Of a stretch of 64,000 bases of DNA, positions 1-8,860 are shown piece after piece; the first letter of the stretch is position 1, and each line of letters starts with the position of its first letter. Both the position numbers and the translations under genes were made by a program. Source of the stretch: Acidobacteriota bacterium (GTDB taxonomy: Bacteria; Acidobacteriota; UBA4820; DSQY01); the NCBI GenBank assembly GCA_021787565.1, contig JAJYLT010000007.1, positions 52,179 through 116,178 of the forward strand. The letters run 5' to 3'. Under the pieces are notes generated by a model. That model searched no databases and was not told where the DNA came from. It was given only the letters and a program-made list of their open reading frames with translations.

Positions 1-979
1 TCGCCGGGGCCGGTTCGGGTTTCGGCTCCGACTTGGGGTGGTAAGGTGCGCGGTCCAGCGTCCGCATGGTTTCGTCCGTGGAGGCGTCGGCCTCATCCTC
101 TCCCCGAAAAAGGGAGTGCATGAGGAAGGCGATGTTGAAGGTAGTGGGGCTATACTCTCCCGAGGCGATGAGCTGGTCCAGGTCCCCCTTCATGGAGGCC
201 AGCTCGGTGTAGGCCCCGGGCTGGTCCGGCAATAGGCTCTTTCTCAGGATGGCACAGAGGTTTCCCGGGAGGGCATCGCTGGGGCCGAGGCCCTTTTCAG
301 CCTCGCCGATGCGCGCCTCCGCGTCGAAGGGATAGCTCCCCGTGTGGAACGGCTCTCTGAGCAAGAGCTGGAAGAAGATGGCTCCCAGCGCGTAGATGTC
401 CGCATTGGGACGGGCCGGCTTCCCTCCGGCCAGGCTTCCGGGCAGATGCCCCAGGAGTGTTTGCAGGATAGGGTCGGCCAGCAAGGGGGTGGTCTGGAGG
501 TCGCGGCAGAGGCCGGGGACGACCTTCACTTCGCCCTCGAAGGTCACCAGCACGCTTTCGGGAGAGAGGGCCCCGTGGAACAGCCCGCCGCCGGAGTGGG
601 ACAGGAGCGCTCCGGCCAGCCGTTCGGCCAGGTAGACCGACTGGTCGTGAGCGAGCGGCAGCCCCTCGGCCCGGCTCCTTTCGAGAAGGTCGGAGAGGAG
701 GCGTCCGGGGCAGTGCTCGATGGCCGCGTAGGGAGTTCCGTCCACAAGGCCCGAGGCCATCAGGTTGAGCGTGTGAAGATCCCGCACGCCCGACCACTGT
801 TTGGCATTTCTCTGGATGAGCTTGACGGCCTCCGGCGCCTTGACCACCGCAGGCGCGGGCACGAAGACGAGGCGAAGCTCCTGAGGGCCATCCAGGGGCA
901 CGGCCCGGAAGACCTCGCCCAGCGACGTCCGGGAAAAGCTCTCACCGAGGAGAAAGGCTCCAAAGGTCCGCGGCTTCAT
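1..979 (-). CDS. Serine/threonine kinase-like protein, probable pseudokinase (partial)
   Basis: The minus frame is open from an ATG at 979 to the window edge, about 326 residues, so the C-terminus is missing. A purine-rich AAAGGGGG ribosome site precedes the ATG. The fold of a Hanks-type kinase can be traced: a glycine-loop-like segment GEVFRAV (residues 21-27), a catalytic-loop-like HGALSPESVLV (135-145) and a later DIYALGAIFFQLL, which resembles subdomain IX. The catalytic residues are not there: beta-3 reads LVFV with no lysine, HRD is HGA, and DFG is replaced by VPG (154-156). It therefore probably binds or scaffolds rather than phosphorylates. No FHA or PASTA domain is visible in the part seen. 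The kinase-fold call is good; the lack of activity is inferred from the missing residues. Confidence 0.7.
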   Translation of the reverse strand, partial: MKPRTFGAFLLGESFSRTSLGEVFRAVPLDGPQELRLVFVPAPAVVKAPEAVKLIQRNAKQWSGVRDLHTLNLMASGLVDGTPYAAIEHCPGRLLSDLLERSRAEGLPLAHDQSVYLAERLAGALLSHSGGGLFHGALSPESVLVTFEGEVKVVPGLCRDLQTTPLLADPILQTLLGHLPGSLAGGKPARPNADIYALGAIFFQLLLREPFHTGSYPFDAEARIGEAEKGLGPSDALPGNLCAILRKSLLPDQPGAYTELASMKGDLDQLIASGEYSPTTFNIAFLMHSLFRGEDEADASTDETMRTLDRAPYHPKSEPKPEPAPA

Positions 980-1082
980 GGTGAACCCCCTTTGAAGCGA
1001 GTGTAATCGCCCGCCGGACGGGCTGTCAACGGAGCGCGCCGCAAGCCGGGGGAGGCGCGAATCGTGGCGAGGGGAGGGGGAC

Positions 1083-1120
1083 GGCCTCGCCCCCCACGGT
1101 GCCGTGGGAGAGGGCGAGCC
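1083..1120 (-). terminator. Nested hairpin between peptidase and pseudokinase genes
   Basis: An inner perfect stem CCCACGG/CCGTGGG (1093-1108) sits inside an outer GGC..CGCCC/GGGCG.GCC pairing. It lies just past the stop of the minus-strand peptidase and before the pseudokinase leader. There is no clear U tract, so it may be a factor-dependent terminator or simply a stable hairpin. Confidence 0.35.
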
Positions 1121-1138
1121 CGTCCCTCCATCGCCGGC

Positions 1139-2437
1139 TCACTTGGCGGGGGTGCAGCGGGCGAGCACGTCCTTCACGAAGCTCTTGTTGACCATGTAGG
1201 TGAGCATTTTGAGCTTCACGTAGTCGTCGCGGTAGTAGAAGTAGCCGTCGGGCGGCACGCGCCGCGAGGCCCTGGCCGAATCCTTGATGAGGAACCAGTC
1301 GTGGCCGCCCATGCGCGCGTACCCCACGAGATGGATGCCGTGGTCGTCCGAGGTGGCCCCGTCTTCAAACCGGAGCTCCCTCGCATCCTGGTTGATGTCG
1401 CGCCGGGGGATATCGAAGCTCGGGATGACGGCGATCTTGTTGGCGCTGGAATATCCCGGCTCGCTCACGTCGCCGCCGATGGCCACGGTGGAGCCCGCCT
1501 TGACGGCCTTCACCAGGGCGTCGTACCAGACCTCCAGGGGCACGTTGTAGTAGCTCTTGTCGTGCCACCAGTTGTCCTCCACCTTGTACTCGCCCTGGGT
1601 CCAGAAGGGGACGGACTCGGTGGACATGAAGCTCACGTAGTCATCGAGCTGAAGCTTCAGCACCTCGGTCAGGAACTGCTGAGGCGTGTAGGTCCGGCCC
1701 CCCCACTTCACCTTGGTGGGAGGAGCGCCCATGTATTTGTTCATGATCAGCTTCAGGGTGTCCAGAATTTGAGCCTCGTCCCAGCAGTCGTGGTCCTTGC
1801 AGTAGGCCAGGTAGTCCTGCATCTCCTTGAGCATCTGGGAGTGGTCGTAGCGACCGTCGGGGCTGAGGACGCCGGGGTAGGCCGACTCGGGGACGATGCC
1901 GTAGATCTTCCAGATGCGGGGAAGGGCCTCCGACTCCGAGCCCTCCTCGAAGACCGAATGGCCGCGGGTTTCGATGTACCGCTTGGCCTTCTCCAGGTAT
2001 TCGTGGTAGACCGTCCACATCTCGCTGAGCTTGATCTTCTGGCCCGTCAGCCTCTCGACTTCCGACTCGAAATAGGAGGTGGTGGAGAAGGACCAGCAGG
2101 TGCCCGTGAGGTACTGGGCGACCGGGGGGAAATGCCAGCCCTGCACCTTGAAGTCGGCGGGCGAAGAGGGCCGCGCGATCTTGCTCATGTCGAAGGTGAG
2201 GTCCTTGCGCTGCGCCTCCTCCTGCTTGGCGAGGGCCTCCTGGGCGTCGTCTATGGCCCTGGTCTTCGCCTCCCTGGCCTCCGCCGCCTTGCGGTCCGCC
2301 GCTTCCATCTGGTCCAGGACGGGGTCGCTGTAGTGGGGGACGTAGTAGGCCTTGTCCGGAGGCGGAGGGGGGGCGGTCGCGGGAAGGAGCAGCGGGAACA
2401 GTGTGGCCAGTGCGGCGGTGAGAGCCAGTCGCTTCAT
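1139..2437 (-). CDS. Exported C1 (papain-fold) family peptidase
   Basis: This 432-residue protein begins with a signal peptide (residues 1-20, MKRLALTAAL then a leucine-rich core), followed by a proline linker and a charged, probably helical segment (40-80). The cysteine-peptidase core has GTCWSFS with the nucleophile Cys114 and DDHGIHLVGYA with the catalytic-type His366. The position that is Asn in papain (NSWG) reads KDSA here, giving Asp386. The large spacing between Cys and His resembles bleomycin-hydrolase-like C1B enzymes more than papain. It probably degrades peptides in the periplasm or outside the cell. It is followed downstream, on the same strand, by a hairpin and the pseudokinase gene. 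Family assignment is firm; activity with Asp instead of Asn is uncertain. Confidence 0.8.
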   Translation of the reverse strand: MKRLALTAALATLFPLLLPATAPPPPPDKAYYVPHYSDPVLDQMEAADRKAAEAREAKTRAIDDAQEALAKQEEAQRKDLTFDMSKIARPSSPADFKVQGWHFPPVAQYLTGTCWSFSTTSYFESEVERLTGQKIKLSEMWTVYHEYLEKAKRYIETRGHSVFEEGSESEALPRIWKIYGIVPESAYPGVLSPDGRYDHSQMLKEMQDYLAYCKDHDCWDEAQILDTLKLIMNKYMGAPPTKVKWGGRTYTPQQFLTEVLKLQLDDYVSFMSTESVPFWTQGEYKVEDNWWHDKSYYNVPLEVWYDALVKAVKAGSTVAIGGDVSEPGYSSANKIAVIPSFDIPRRDINQDARELRFEDGATSDDHGIHLVGYARMGGHDWFLIKDSARASRRVPPDGYFYYRDDYVKLKMLTYMVNKSFVKDVLARCTPAK

Positions 2438-2548
2438 GCATGCCTCCTGTGCGGGAGGCCGCCACCGGGGCCGGCGGATCCGGGTGCCCCCGGGGGGCCA
2501 AAGGGAAGGCTACCACCGGGGCGGGCGAATCCCCAAGGGCCGTTTGCC

Positions 2549-2686
2549 TCAGGCCGGTAGGGTGCGCGTCTCGAAAGCGGGGGGATCTTCCGGCGTGCGC
2601 TTGACGGCACACATCTCCGCCGCCCGGACCACGGCCTCCCTGTACTTCTCGGGGAAGCCTTCGGGCAGGTGGATGTCGAATTCCAT
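2549..2686 (-). CDS. Short OsmC C-terminal-like protein (45 aa)
   Basis: A 45-codon ORF opens with ATG at 2686 behind a good AGGAGA ribosome site. It reads HLPEGFPEKYREAVVRAAE then MCAVKRTPEDPP, which resembles the last third of OsmC/Ohr-type proteins, including the conserved cysteine before V-K. Family members are about 135-140 residues, so only the C-terminal half is present. No matching N-terminal part is visible in any upstream frame. It could be a real mini-protein or the remnant of an osmC gene that regained a start. The good ribosome site favours expression. Confidence 0.45.
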   Translation of the reverse strand: MEFDIHLPEGFPEKYREAVVRAAEMCAVKRTPEDPPAFETRTLPA

Positions 2687-2770
2687 GACGGATCTCCTCG
2701 GGGCTCCTACCGCCGGAGCCGTATGCGCTCAGAGATGCGACGACGGGGGGCAAGGTAACGCATTCGGCAC

Positions 2771-2799
2771 TTGACCGCAAGTATGTACTTACTTACACT
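2771..2799 (+). promoter_or_regulatory. Promoter with palindromic operator in the spacer, ahead of acyl-CoA dehydrogenase
   Basis: TTGACC (2771-2776) and TACACT (2794-2799) are exactly 17 bases apart. The spacer holds the palindrome AAGTA-TG-TACTT (2779-2790), where a TetR-type repressor would block RNA polymerase. It faces the acyl-CoA dehydrogenase gene, whose ATG is 145 bases downstream, so a fatty-acid-responsive repressor is a reasonable guess. The regulator is not in this window. Confidence 0.45.
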
Positions 2800-2944
2800 T
2801 GGCATGGAAGCCGCCGGGTTGCCGGCTCCAAGGGGAGGGTGCACAATAACCTGATGAGCGAGTTCTTAGGGTCGGGGGATCGTGGTGACAGAGTCCGAAG
2901 AAGCGGCGGCCGTCCCCGCCGGCTCGGGCATGGAGGCGTGAGCG

Positions 2945-4783
2945 ATGGATTACAAAGACGACCTGCGAGACGTGAAGTTCAACCTGTTCGAGTGGCTGCC
3001 GCTGAATAAGGTGCTCGCCTCGGAGCGCTACAGCGCCTTCGAACGCCCCGACCTGGAGATGATCCTCGACGAGGCGCTCAAGCTGGCCCAGGGCGAGCTC
3101 GCCCCGACCAACGAGGAGGGAGACCGGATCGGCGCCCGTTTCGTGGACGGCAAGGTCATCATGCCCGAGTGCTTCCGCAAGGCTTATCAAACCGTGGCCG
3201 CGGGCGGCTACATCGGCGCCTCAGCCGATCCGGAGCTCGGGGGCATGGGGCTCCCCGACAGCGTGGGGACAGCCGTCAACGAGTTCATCATGGGCGCCAA
3301 CGTGGCGCTCGGCCTCACCCTCATCCTGGGCCGGGGCACGGGGCACCTCATCGAGACCTTCGGCACCGATGAGATGAAGTCCCTCTACTGCGAGAAGCTC
3401 TACAGCGGCCAGTGGGGAGGCACCATGTGCCTCACCGAGCCCGGCGCCGGCAGCGACGTGGGGGCCAGCAAGACCCGGGCGGTCAAGACCGGCGAGGGCA
3501 GGTACAAGATCACGGGCGAGAAGATCTTCATCACGTCCGGCGACCACGACCTGGCGCCCAACATCATCCACGCCGTGCTGGCGCGAACCCCCGACGCTCC
3601 TCCCGGAACCAAGGGGCTGAGCCTCTTCATCGTGCCCAAGATCCGCATCAAGCCGGACGGCTCCCTCGGCGAACCCAACGACGTGGCGGTGGGCAACATC
3701 GAGCACAAGCTGGGCATCCACGGCTCACCCACCTGCGCCATGGTCTTCGGGGCCAACGACGGCTGCGAGGGCGTCATCCTCGGCGAAGAGAGCCAGGGCA
3801 TGACGGAGATGTTCCAGATGATGAACGCGGCCCGTTACGAAGTGGGGCTGCAGAACATGGCCGTGGCCTCCACCGCCTACCAGCACGCCCTGGCTTACGC
3901 CAAGGAGCGCCTCCAGGGCAAGCACTTCAAGGACCGCTCGCCGGACGGCCCGCAGGTGCCCATCGTGGAGCATCCCGACGTGCGCCGCATGCTGCTCACC
4001 CAGATGTCTTACGTCCAGGCCATGAGGGCGCTCCTCTACTTCACGGCCTGGAGCATGGACATGGCGCGCATCACGGAGGGCGAGGAGCGCAACCTGCATC
4101 AGGGCTACCTCGAACTCCTCACGCCCATCTGCAAGGCTTGGTGCACCGACTGGGGCGTCAAGGTGGCGGATCTGGCGGTGCAGTGCTTCGGCGGCTACGG
4201 CTACACCATGGAGTACCCGGCGGAGCAGTACCTGCGGGATGCCCGCATCGCCCCCATCTACGAGGGGACCAACGGCATCCAGGCCCTGGACCTCTGCTTC
4301 CGCAAGCTCAGGATGCAGGACGGCAAGCCCATCAAGACCCTGCTCCAGCGCGTGGCGGAGGCGGTGCAGGACAACGTCACCGACACCGAATTGGGCGCCT
4401 CGGCCATGCACCTCGGCGCCGCCCTGAAGGAGCTCACCTCGGTCATGAACATGCTCCAGAGCCGGATGGACGCTCCCCTGATCATGCTCTCCAACGCGGT
4501 CTCCCTGCTGGACATGATCGGCCACGTCTTCGCCGGAAGCCTCCTGCTGGAGCAGGCGGTCATGGCGCGCAAGCGGCTCTCAGCCATCTGCCGCGAGAAG
4601 GATGTGGACACCACCGACAAGAAGGCCTACCATGCCTTCCTGAAGGAGAACGGCGAGGCGCAGTTCTACCACAACAAGGTGCAGGCGGCGGTCCACTTCA
4701 TGCACCGCGGCGTGCCCCTCGTTCTGGCCGAGGCGGTGGCCATCAAGACCGCCGAGCCGTCGGTCTACGACGTCTCCTTCTGA
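2945..4783 (+). CDS. Acyl-CoA dehydrogenase, long FadE type
   Basis: This 612-residue flavoenzyme should catalyse the first alpha,beta-dehydrogenation of acyl-CoA thioesters in beta-oxidation, passing electrons to ETF. Visible motifs include MCLTEPGAGSDVG (FAD/substrate region), the FGGYGYTMEYPAEQYLRDARI signature and IYEGTNGIQALDL, whose Glu440 is in the catalytic-base position. The length and the extra C-terminal helical domain of about 130 residues match the long subfamily with an acetyl-CoA-dehydrogenase C-terminal-like domain, not the 380-residue short enzymes. GGAGG precedes the ATG. The gene stands alone except for the lytic transglycosylase 10 bases downstream. Chain-length specificity cannot be read from sequence. 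Confidence 0.93.
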   Translation: MDYKDDLRDVKFNLFEWLPLNKVLASERYSAFERPDLEMILDEALKLAQGELAPTNEEGDRIGARFVDGKVIMPECFRKAYQTVAAGGYIGASADPELGGMGLPDSVGTAVNEFIMGANVALGLTLILGRGTGHLIETFGTDEMKSLYCEKLYSGQWGGTMCLTEPGAGSDVGASKTRAVKTGEGRYKITGEKIFITSGDHDLAPNIIHAVLARTPDAPPGTKGLSLFIVPKIRIKPDGSLGEPNDVAVGNIEHKLGIHGSPTCAMVFGANDGCEGVILGEESQGMTEMFQMMNAARYEVGLQNMAVASTAYQHALAYAKERLQGKHFKDRSPDGPQVPIVEHPDVRRMLLTQMSYVQAMRALLYFTAWSMDMARITEGEERNLHQGYLELLTPICKAWCTDWGVKVADLAVQCFGGYGYTMEYPAEQYLRDARIAPIYEGTNGIQALDLCFRKLRMQDGKPIKTLLQRVAEAVQDNVTDTELGASAMHLGAALKELTSVMNMLQSRMDAPLIMLSNAVSLLDMIGHVFAGSLLLEQAVMARKRLSAICREKDVDTTDKKAYHAFLKENGEAQFYHNKVQAAVHFMHRGVPLVLAEAVAIKTAEPSVYDVSF

Positions 4784-4793
4784 CGGGAGGCGC

Positions 4794-7001
4794 ATGCAAA
4801 CGGGAGAGCATCGGCCCAGGGCCGGCTCTGCGAATCGGGGCGCCCGGGGGATCTCCCGGGCGCTCCTGCGTTGGGCCGCCGCTCTGCTCGCGCTCGGCGC
4901 CACGGCGGTCCCGCGCGCGGCCGCGGCAGGGAGCGAAGCCCCTTCCGGCAACCTGGCGGAAGCGGCTCACTTGAGGCGGGCCGGGGAGTGGCCGGCGGCG
5001 GAGGCGCTCTTCAAGCAGCTCTGGATCGGGGAGCCCGAGGGCGAGCGCCTGCGGACCGAGGCGCTGGCCTACGGCCGCATGGCCCTCCTGTGCGACCACG
5101 CCGCCGACGCGCAGGCGCCCCTGCGGGAGACGGCCGACGCGTCCGGCCCGCTGGCCCCTTACGGGCGTCTGCTCCTCGGGGAGTGCCTGCTGAAGCTGGC
5201 CAAGCCATCGGAGGCCGCCTCCGAGGCGCGTCGCCTCCTGGGAGCCCCCCATCCGGACGACCTGGACCGCCGCGCCCTCGAGCTGCTCGCCGAGGCCGAG
5301 AGCGACGCGGGAAGACCCGCGGCTGCGGCGCGGGCCTACCGCAGGCTGCTCGCCCTGCGCCTTCCCAAGGACGAGCAGGACGAAGCGAACTTCGAGCTCG
5401 CTTCGCTCCTCGACCGGATGGGCCGCCGCCGGCAGGCCTTCGCCCTCTACCGTGCCCTCTACCAGAGGCCCGCCTGCCCGTACGGCCGCGCCTCCGGCGA
5501 GCGCATGCGGCGGCTGGCGGCAGAGGGCGTCTCCAAGCTGCCGCTTCGATCGCCCGCGCAGGCCCTCGAATTCGCCCGCAGGCTTCTGGCGGCGGGCCGC
5601 CGGGAGGATGCCCTTCAGGTGCTGTCCGCAATCGGCGGCCCCGCCCTCAAGGGTGAAGCGGCGGAGCGGGAAGCCCTGCTGAGGGTTTCCATTCTGTATG
5701 CCCTCAGGGAGAACGCGGCCACGGTGGAGGCCGCCGACCGCATGCTGGCGCGCTTCGGACCGAATAAGGAGAGCCTTGCGGCCTCTCTCAAGGCCGCCTG
5801 GGCCCTCCTCCGGACGGGGGACCACGAGGCCGTGGTGGCGCGATGCCGGGCCTTGCTGGAGAAGGCGGGTGACGAGGGGGCCCTCAAGCTTGAGGCCCTT
5901 CACTGCATGGGAACCTCCGCCTACGTGCACGGACTTTTCGAGGAGGCCGCGCGGGATTTCGGTGACGCGGAGGGGATGGCCGGATCGGCCGCCACCGCCG
6001 TCTCCACCTCCTACAAACGGGCCTGGTGCCTCTTCCGGCTCGGGGACTACGCCGGAGCCGGGCGGCTCTTTCTCGGAGCCGCCTCGGGCCGCGGTGACGC
6101 CGGTTACGAGGGGCCTTCGGCCTACTGGGCGGCGCGGTCGGCCCTCCGCACGGGCGACCGTCCCGCCGCCATCGGCGGACTGGTCCGCCTGGCCGAATCC
6201 CCGGCGGGCTACTGGGCCTGGCAGGCCCGCCTCGCGCTCCAGGGGATGGGGATTCCGCTGCCGGCGACCCCGGTACCGGCTCTGCCCTCGCCATGGGAGC
6301 CCTCCCTCGCTTCGGACCAGACCGCCCTGGCCCGCAGCCTCGACTTGGCGGGCATGGAGGTGGACGCCGCGCGGGCCTTCGAATCTTACTATCGGAAGCA
6401 CCGCAAGGATCCCGACGCGGCCCTCACCATGGCCACCCTCCTGGCCAGGGCCGGCCGTCAGGCCTCGGCGCAGGCCATCCTCCGGATCTCCTTCCCCGGA
6501 GTCCCCGACCGCTTGGCCATCCCCCCGCAAGCCCTGGCGGTGGAGTATCCGGCACGGGAGCTGGGGCGGATCCGCCCCCTGGCCGTCCGGGTGGGCCTCG
6601 CGCCGGCCCTCGTGCTGGCCGTCATCCGCCAGGAGAGCGGGTTCGACGAGCGGGCCCTCTCCACAGCGGGGGCCGAAGGCCTCATGCAGCTCATGCCCGA
6701 TACGGCGGAGGACCTCGCCGGGCCATCGCGAGGAGACCCCTCCTCGCCGGATCTCATGAATCCCCAGGTGAACCTGGAGCTGGGCATACGCTACCTGGGT
6801 ACCCTGGCGAAGCGCTTTCCCACGGCCCCCGCCGTGGCCAGCTACAACGCCGGCGAAGAGATCGTGGCGGGGTGGATCGAGGCCTTCGGCGCCCAGGATG
6901 AACCGGAGTTCGTGGCCATGATTCCCTACCGCGAAACGCGGATCTACACGGCGCGCGTGCTCTGGAACCTGCACCGGTATCAGGAGGCTGTGGGACGCTA
7001 G
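4794..7001 (+). CDS. Soluble lytic murein transglycosylase (Slt70-like)
   Basis: The 735-residue protein has an N-terminal export segment (LLALGATAVPRAAAA, about residues 32-46), a long alanine-rich run of TPR-like helical repeats (about 55-560) and a C-terminal GH23 lytic transglycosylase domain. The catalytic glutamate is Glu614 in IRQESGF, followed by GAEGLMQLMP and later VASYNAGE, the expected family motifs. It should cleave peptidoglycan between MurNAc and GlcNAc, forming 1,6-anhydro ends, in the periplasm. A GGGAGG site lies before the ATG at 4794. The start is only 10 bases after the acyl-CoA dehydrogenase stop, so it may be cotranscribed, though no functional link is evident. Confidence 0.9.
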   Translation: MQTGEHRPRAGSANRGARGISRALLRWAAALLALGATAVPRAAAAGSEAPSGNLAEAAHLRRAGEWPAAEALFKQLWIGEPEGERLRTEALAYGRMALLCDHAADAQAPLRETADASGPLAPYGRLLLGECLLKLAKPSEAASEARRLLGAPHPDDLDRRALELLAEAESDAGRPAAAARAYRRLLALRLPKDEQDEANFELASLLDRMGRRRQAFALYRALYQRPACPYGRASGERMRRLAAEGVSKLPLRSPAQALEFARRLLAAGRREDALQVLSAIGGPALKGEAAEREALLRVSILYALRENAATVEAADRMLARFGPNKESLAASLKAAWALLRTGDHEAVVARCRALLEKAGDEGALKLEALHCMGTSAYVHGLFEEAARDFGDAEGMAGSAATAVSTSYKRAWCLFRLGDYAGAGRLFLGAASGRGDAGYEGPSAYWAARSALRTGDRPAAIGGLVRLAESPAGYWAWQARLALQGMGIPLPATPVPALPSPWEPSLASDQTALARSLDLAGMEVDAARAFESYYRKHRKDPDAALTMATLLARAGRQASAQAILRISFPGVPDRLAIPPQALAVEYPARELGRIRPLAVRVGLAPALVLAVIRQESGFDERALSTAGAEGLMQLMPDTAEDLAGPSRGDPSSPDLMNPQVNLELGIRYLGTLAKRFPTAPAVASYNAGEEIVAGWIEAFGAQDEPEFVAMIPYRETRIYTARVLWNLHRYQEAVGR

Positions 7002-7098
7002 AGAAGAAGAGGTTCGGGCAGTGGGGCGGGCGCCCTCGCCCGCCAAGGGTCATCAGGCGCTGGACGCTACCCCTTCCGGTCCAACAGCTTCTGGATCT

Positions 7099-7238
7099 CC
7101 GATGGAATTTGGCGCGTAGGAGCGCCGCCCCCGGCGCGATGGGCCGCTCATGGGAACCGCATCGTCTCAGCGGGTTCCCCCGGATCGCGGCGAGGCGCCG
7201 CTCCTACAGAGGGGTTGCGCCTCCATCGCGGAATTTCG
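7099..7238 (+). repeat. Miniature palindromic repeat, copy A
   Basis: About 140 bases hold a GTAGGAGCGCCGCC arm, a variable middle and the inverse arm GGCGCCGCTCCTAC, then end in ATCGCGGAATTT. The same arrangement recurs at 11850-11991 and 15971-16120. The left outer end (GATGGAATTT) is degraded in this copy. It fills most of the 346-base gap between the transglycosylase and the MFS gene. It resembles REP/MITE-type elements. Confidence 0.75.
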
Positions 7239-7347
7239 GCGGGCGCGCCGAGCTTCCGGCGAGCGATGCCGTCATGCTAGAGTGGCCGGCTTGGGGCCTT
7301 TCCGGCGGGCGCCGGCGAGGGGTTGCCCCATGGAGGAGGTGGGCATC

Positions 7348-8796
7348 GTGAGCGAGGAAGCGAAGACCCCAGCAGCCGCCGAAGATCCCCAGCTTTCACC
7401 GTTTCGCGAGGTGGTCCAGCCCTTCATCGACCTCGTCCACGCCTCCAGGGCCCTCTGGGCCGTGAATGTCTCCTACTTCCTCGAGGGGCTCATCTACTTC
7501 GGCTGGCTGTCGCTCCTGGCCCTCTTCTGCAACCGGTTCGTGGGGATGAACGACCTGCACGCGGACTGGATGGTCAGCTTCCTCACGGCCGGCATCACTC
7601 TCTCCATGCTCTTTTTCGGCGGGGTGGCCGACAAGATAGGGGTCCGCAAGGCCCTGATTTTGTCTGTCTTTCTCATGCTCGTGGGCCGGCTGATCATGGT
7701 GTCCGCCGTCGGCCTCTTCCCCGGCGCCCAGGGGACGCTCTTCTGGACGACGGTGCTGGGCATCATGGGGGTGGTGCTCGGATACGGCCTCTACCAGCCC
7801 GCCGCGTACACGGCCGTGCGGGAGTACTGCGACGAGCGCACGGCGGCCATGGGCTACGCCATGCTCTACGCCCTGATGAACCTCGGCGGGGCGCTGCCCG
7901 GCTTCATCTCCCCGCCCATCCGCATGAAGTGGGACATCCCCGGCGTCTTCTGGACCTACGTGGGGCTCACGGGGCTGGGGCTCCTGCTCCTCTTCATCAT
8001 TCTGACCAAGCGGGTGGAGCGCGAAACGCTGGCCGCCGTGGCCGGTTACCGGAAGGTCCACGAAAAGGAGAGCGCCGACAAGGACCAGAAGGAGCTGGAC
8101 GAAGCGGCGGCCGAGAAGGCCGCACTGGCGGGCAGGCCGTGGATCGAAAGGGCCTGGTACTGGATCAGGAACCACCCGCTGGCGGACCCCAAGTTCGCCT
8201 TCTTCATCTTCTGCCTGATCCCCGTGCAGACGCTCTTCGCGCACAACTGGCTCACCCTGCCGCAGTACGTCTACAGGGCCATGGGCAGCGTGGGGCACCA
8301 CTACATGGAGTTCTTCGTCAACTTCATCAACCCCACGCTCATCTTCATCCTCACCCCGTCCATCGCCGCCCTGACGCGCAAGCGGAACGTCTACAACATG
8401 ATGATCGCCGGCACCTTCGTGATGGCCATCCCCACCTTCCTGCTCTCCATCCACGCGACCCCGAACGGCCGGATCTGGCTGCTGCTCGGCTACCTCGTCG
8501 TGACCTCCGTGGGCGAAGCCATGTGGCAACCCCGCTTCCTGCAGTACGCGGCGGAGATCGCCCCCAAGGGTCGCACCGGCGCCTACATGGGCGTGGCCCA
8601 GTTCCCCTGGTTCCTCACCAAGGTCATCACGGGCCTCTACGCCGGCTGGTTCCTCATGCGCTACTGCCCGGCCAAGGGACCGGTCCATCCGGAGATGATG
8701 TGGTTCATCTACGCCTGCATCGCCATGGCCTCCACCGTCATGCTCATCCTCGCCAAGGGCTGGCTCGGCAAGGATTTCAAGACGAAGAAGGAGTGA
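7348..8796 (+). CDS. MFS transporter
   Basis: This multi-pass membrane protein has about 12 predicted segments: hydrophobic stretches such as LIYFGWLSLLALFC, ITLSMLFFGGVADKIGVRKAL (the MFS A-like loop), a central hydrophilic loop of about 60 charged residues, then a second hydrophobic half. The charged loop (EKESADKDQKELDEAAAEK) is typical of the 6+6 MFS arrangement. I prefer the GTG start at 7348 because GGAGGAGGT ends 7 bases before it; an in-frame ATG at 7330 would add six residues and overlap that ribosome site. Upstream ATGs lie inside the repeat. The substrate is unknown; a peptide or small-metabolite role is possible but not supported by specific motifs. Confidence 0.82.
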   Translation: MSEEAKTPAAAEDPQLSPFREVVQPFIDLVHASRALWAVNVSYFLEGLIYFGWLSLLALFCNRFVGMNDLHADWMVSFLTAGITLSMLFFGGVADKIGVRKALILSVFLMLVGRLIMVSAVGLFPGAQGTLFWTTVLGIMGVVLGYGLYQPAAYTAVREYCDERTAAMGYAMLYALMNLGGALPGFISPPIRMKWDIPGVFWTYVGLTGLGLLLLFIILTKRVERETLAAVAGYRKVHEKESADKDQKELDEAAAEKAALAGRPWIERAWYWIRNHPLADPKFAFFIFCLIPVQTLFAHNWLTLPQYVYRAMGSVGHHYMEFFVNFINPTLIFILTPSIAALTRKRNVYNMMIAGTFVMAIPTFLLSIHATPNGRIWLLLGYLVVTSVGEAMWQPRFLQYAAEIAPKGRTGAYMGVAQFPWFLTKVITGLYAGWFLMRYCPAKGPVHPEMMWFIYACIAMASTVMLILAKGWLGKDFKTKKE

Positions 8797-8860
8797 CGAG
8801 GGGCGGACCCGGCAACCTCCCTACCTTCCCGTGCGTACAAGGAGGTGAGGAGGTGACACC

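Noticed and set aside
4743..7046. Long minus-strand ORF (767 aa) opposite the lytic transglycosylase
   Set aside because: It is an antisense shadow produced by high GC; its composition is Gly/Arg/Pro-rich with no domains, while the plus frame has clear GH23 motifs.
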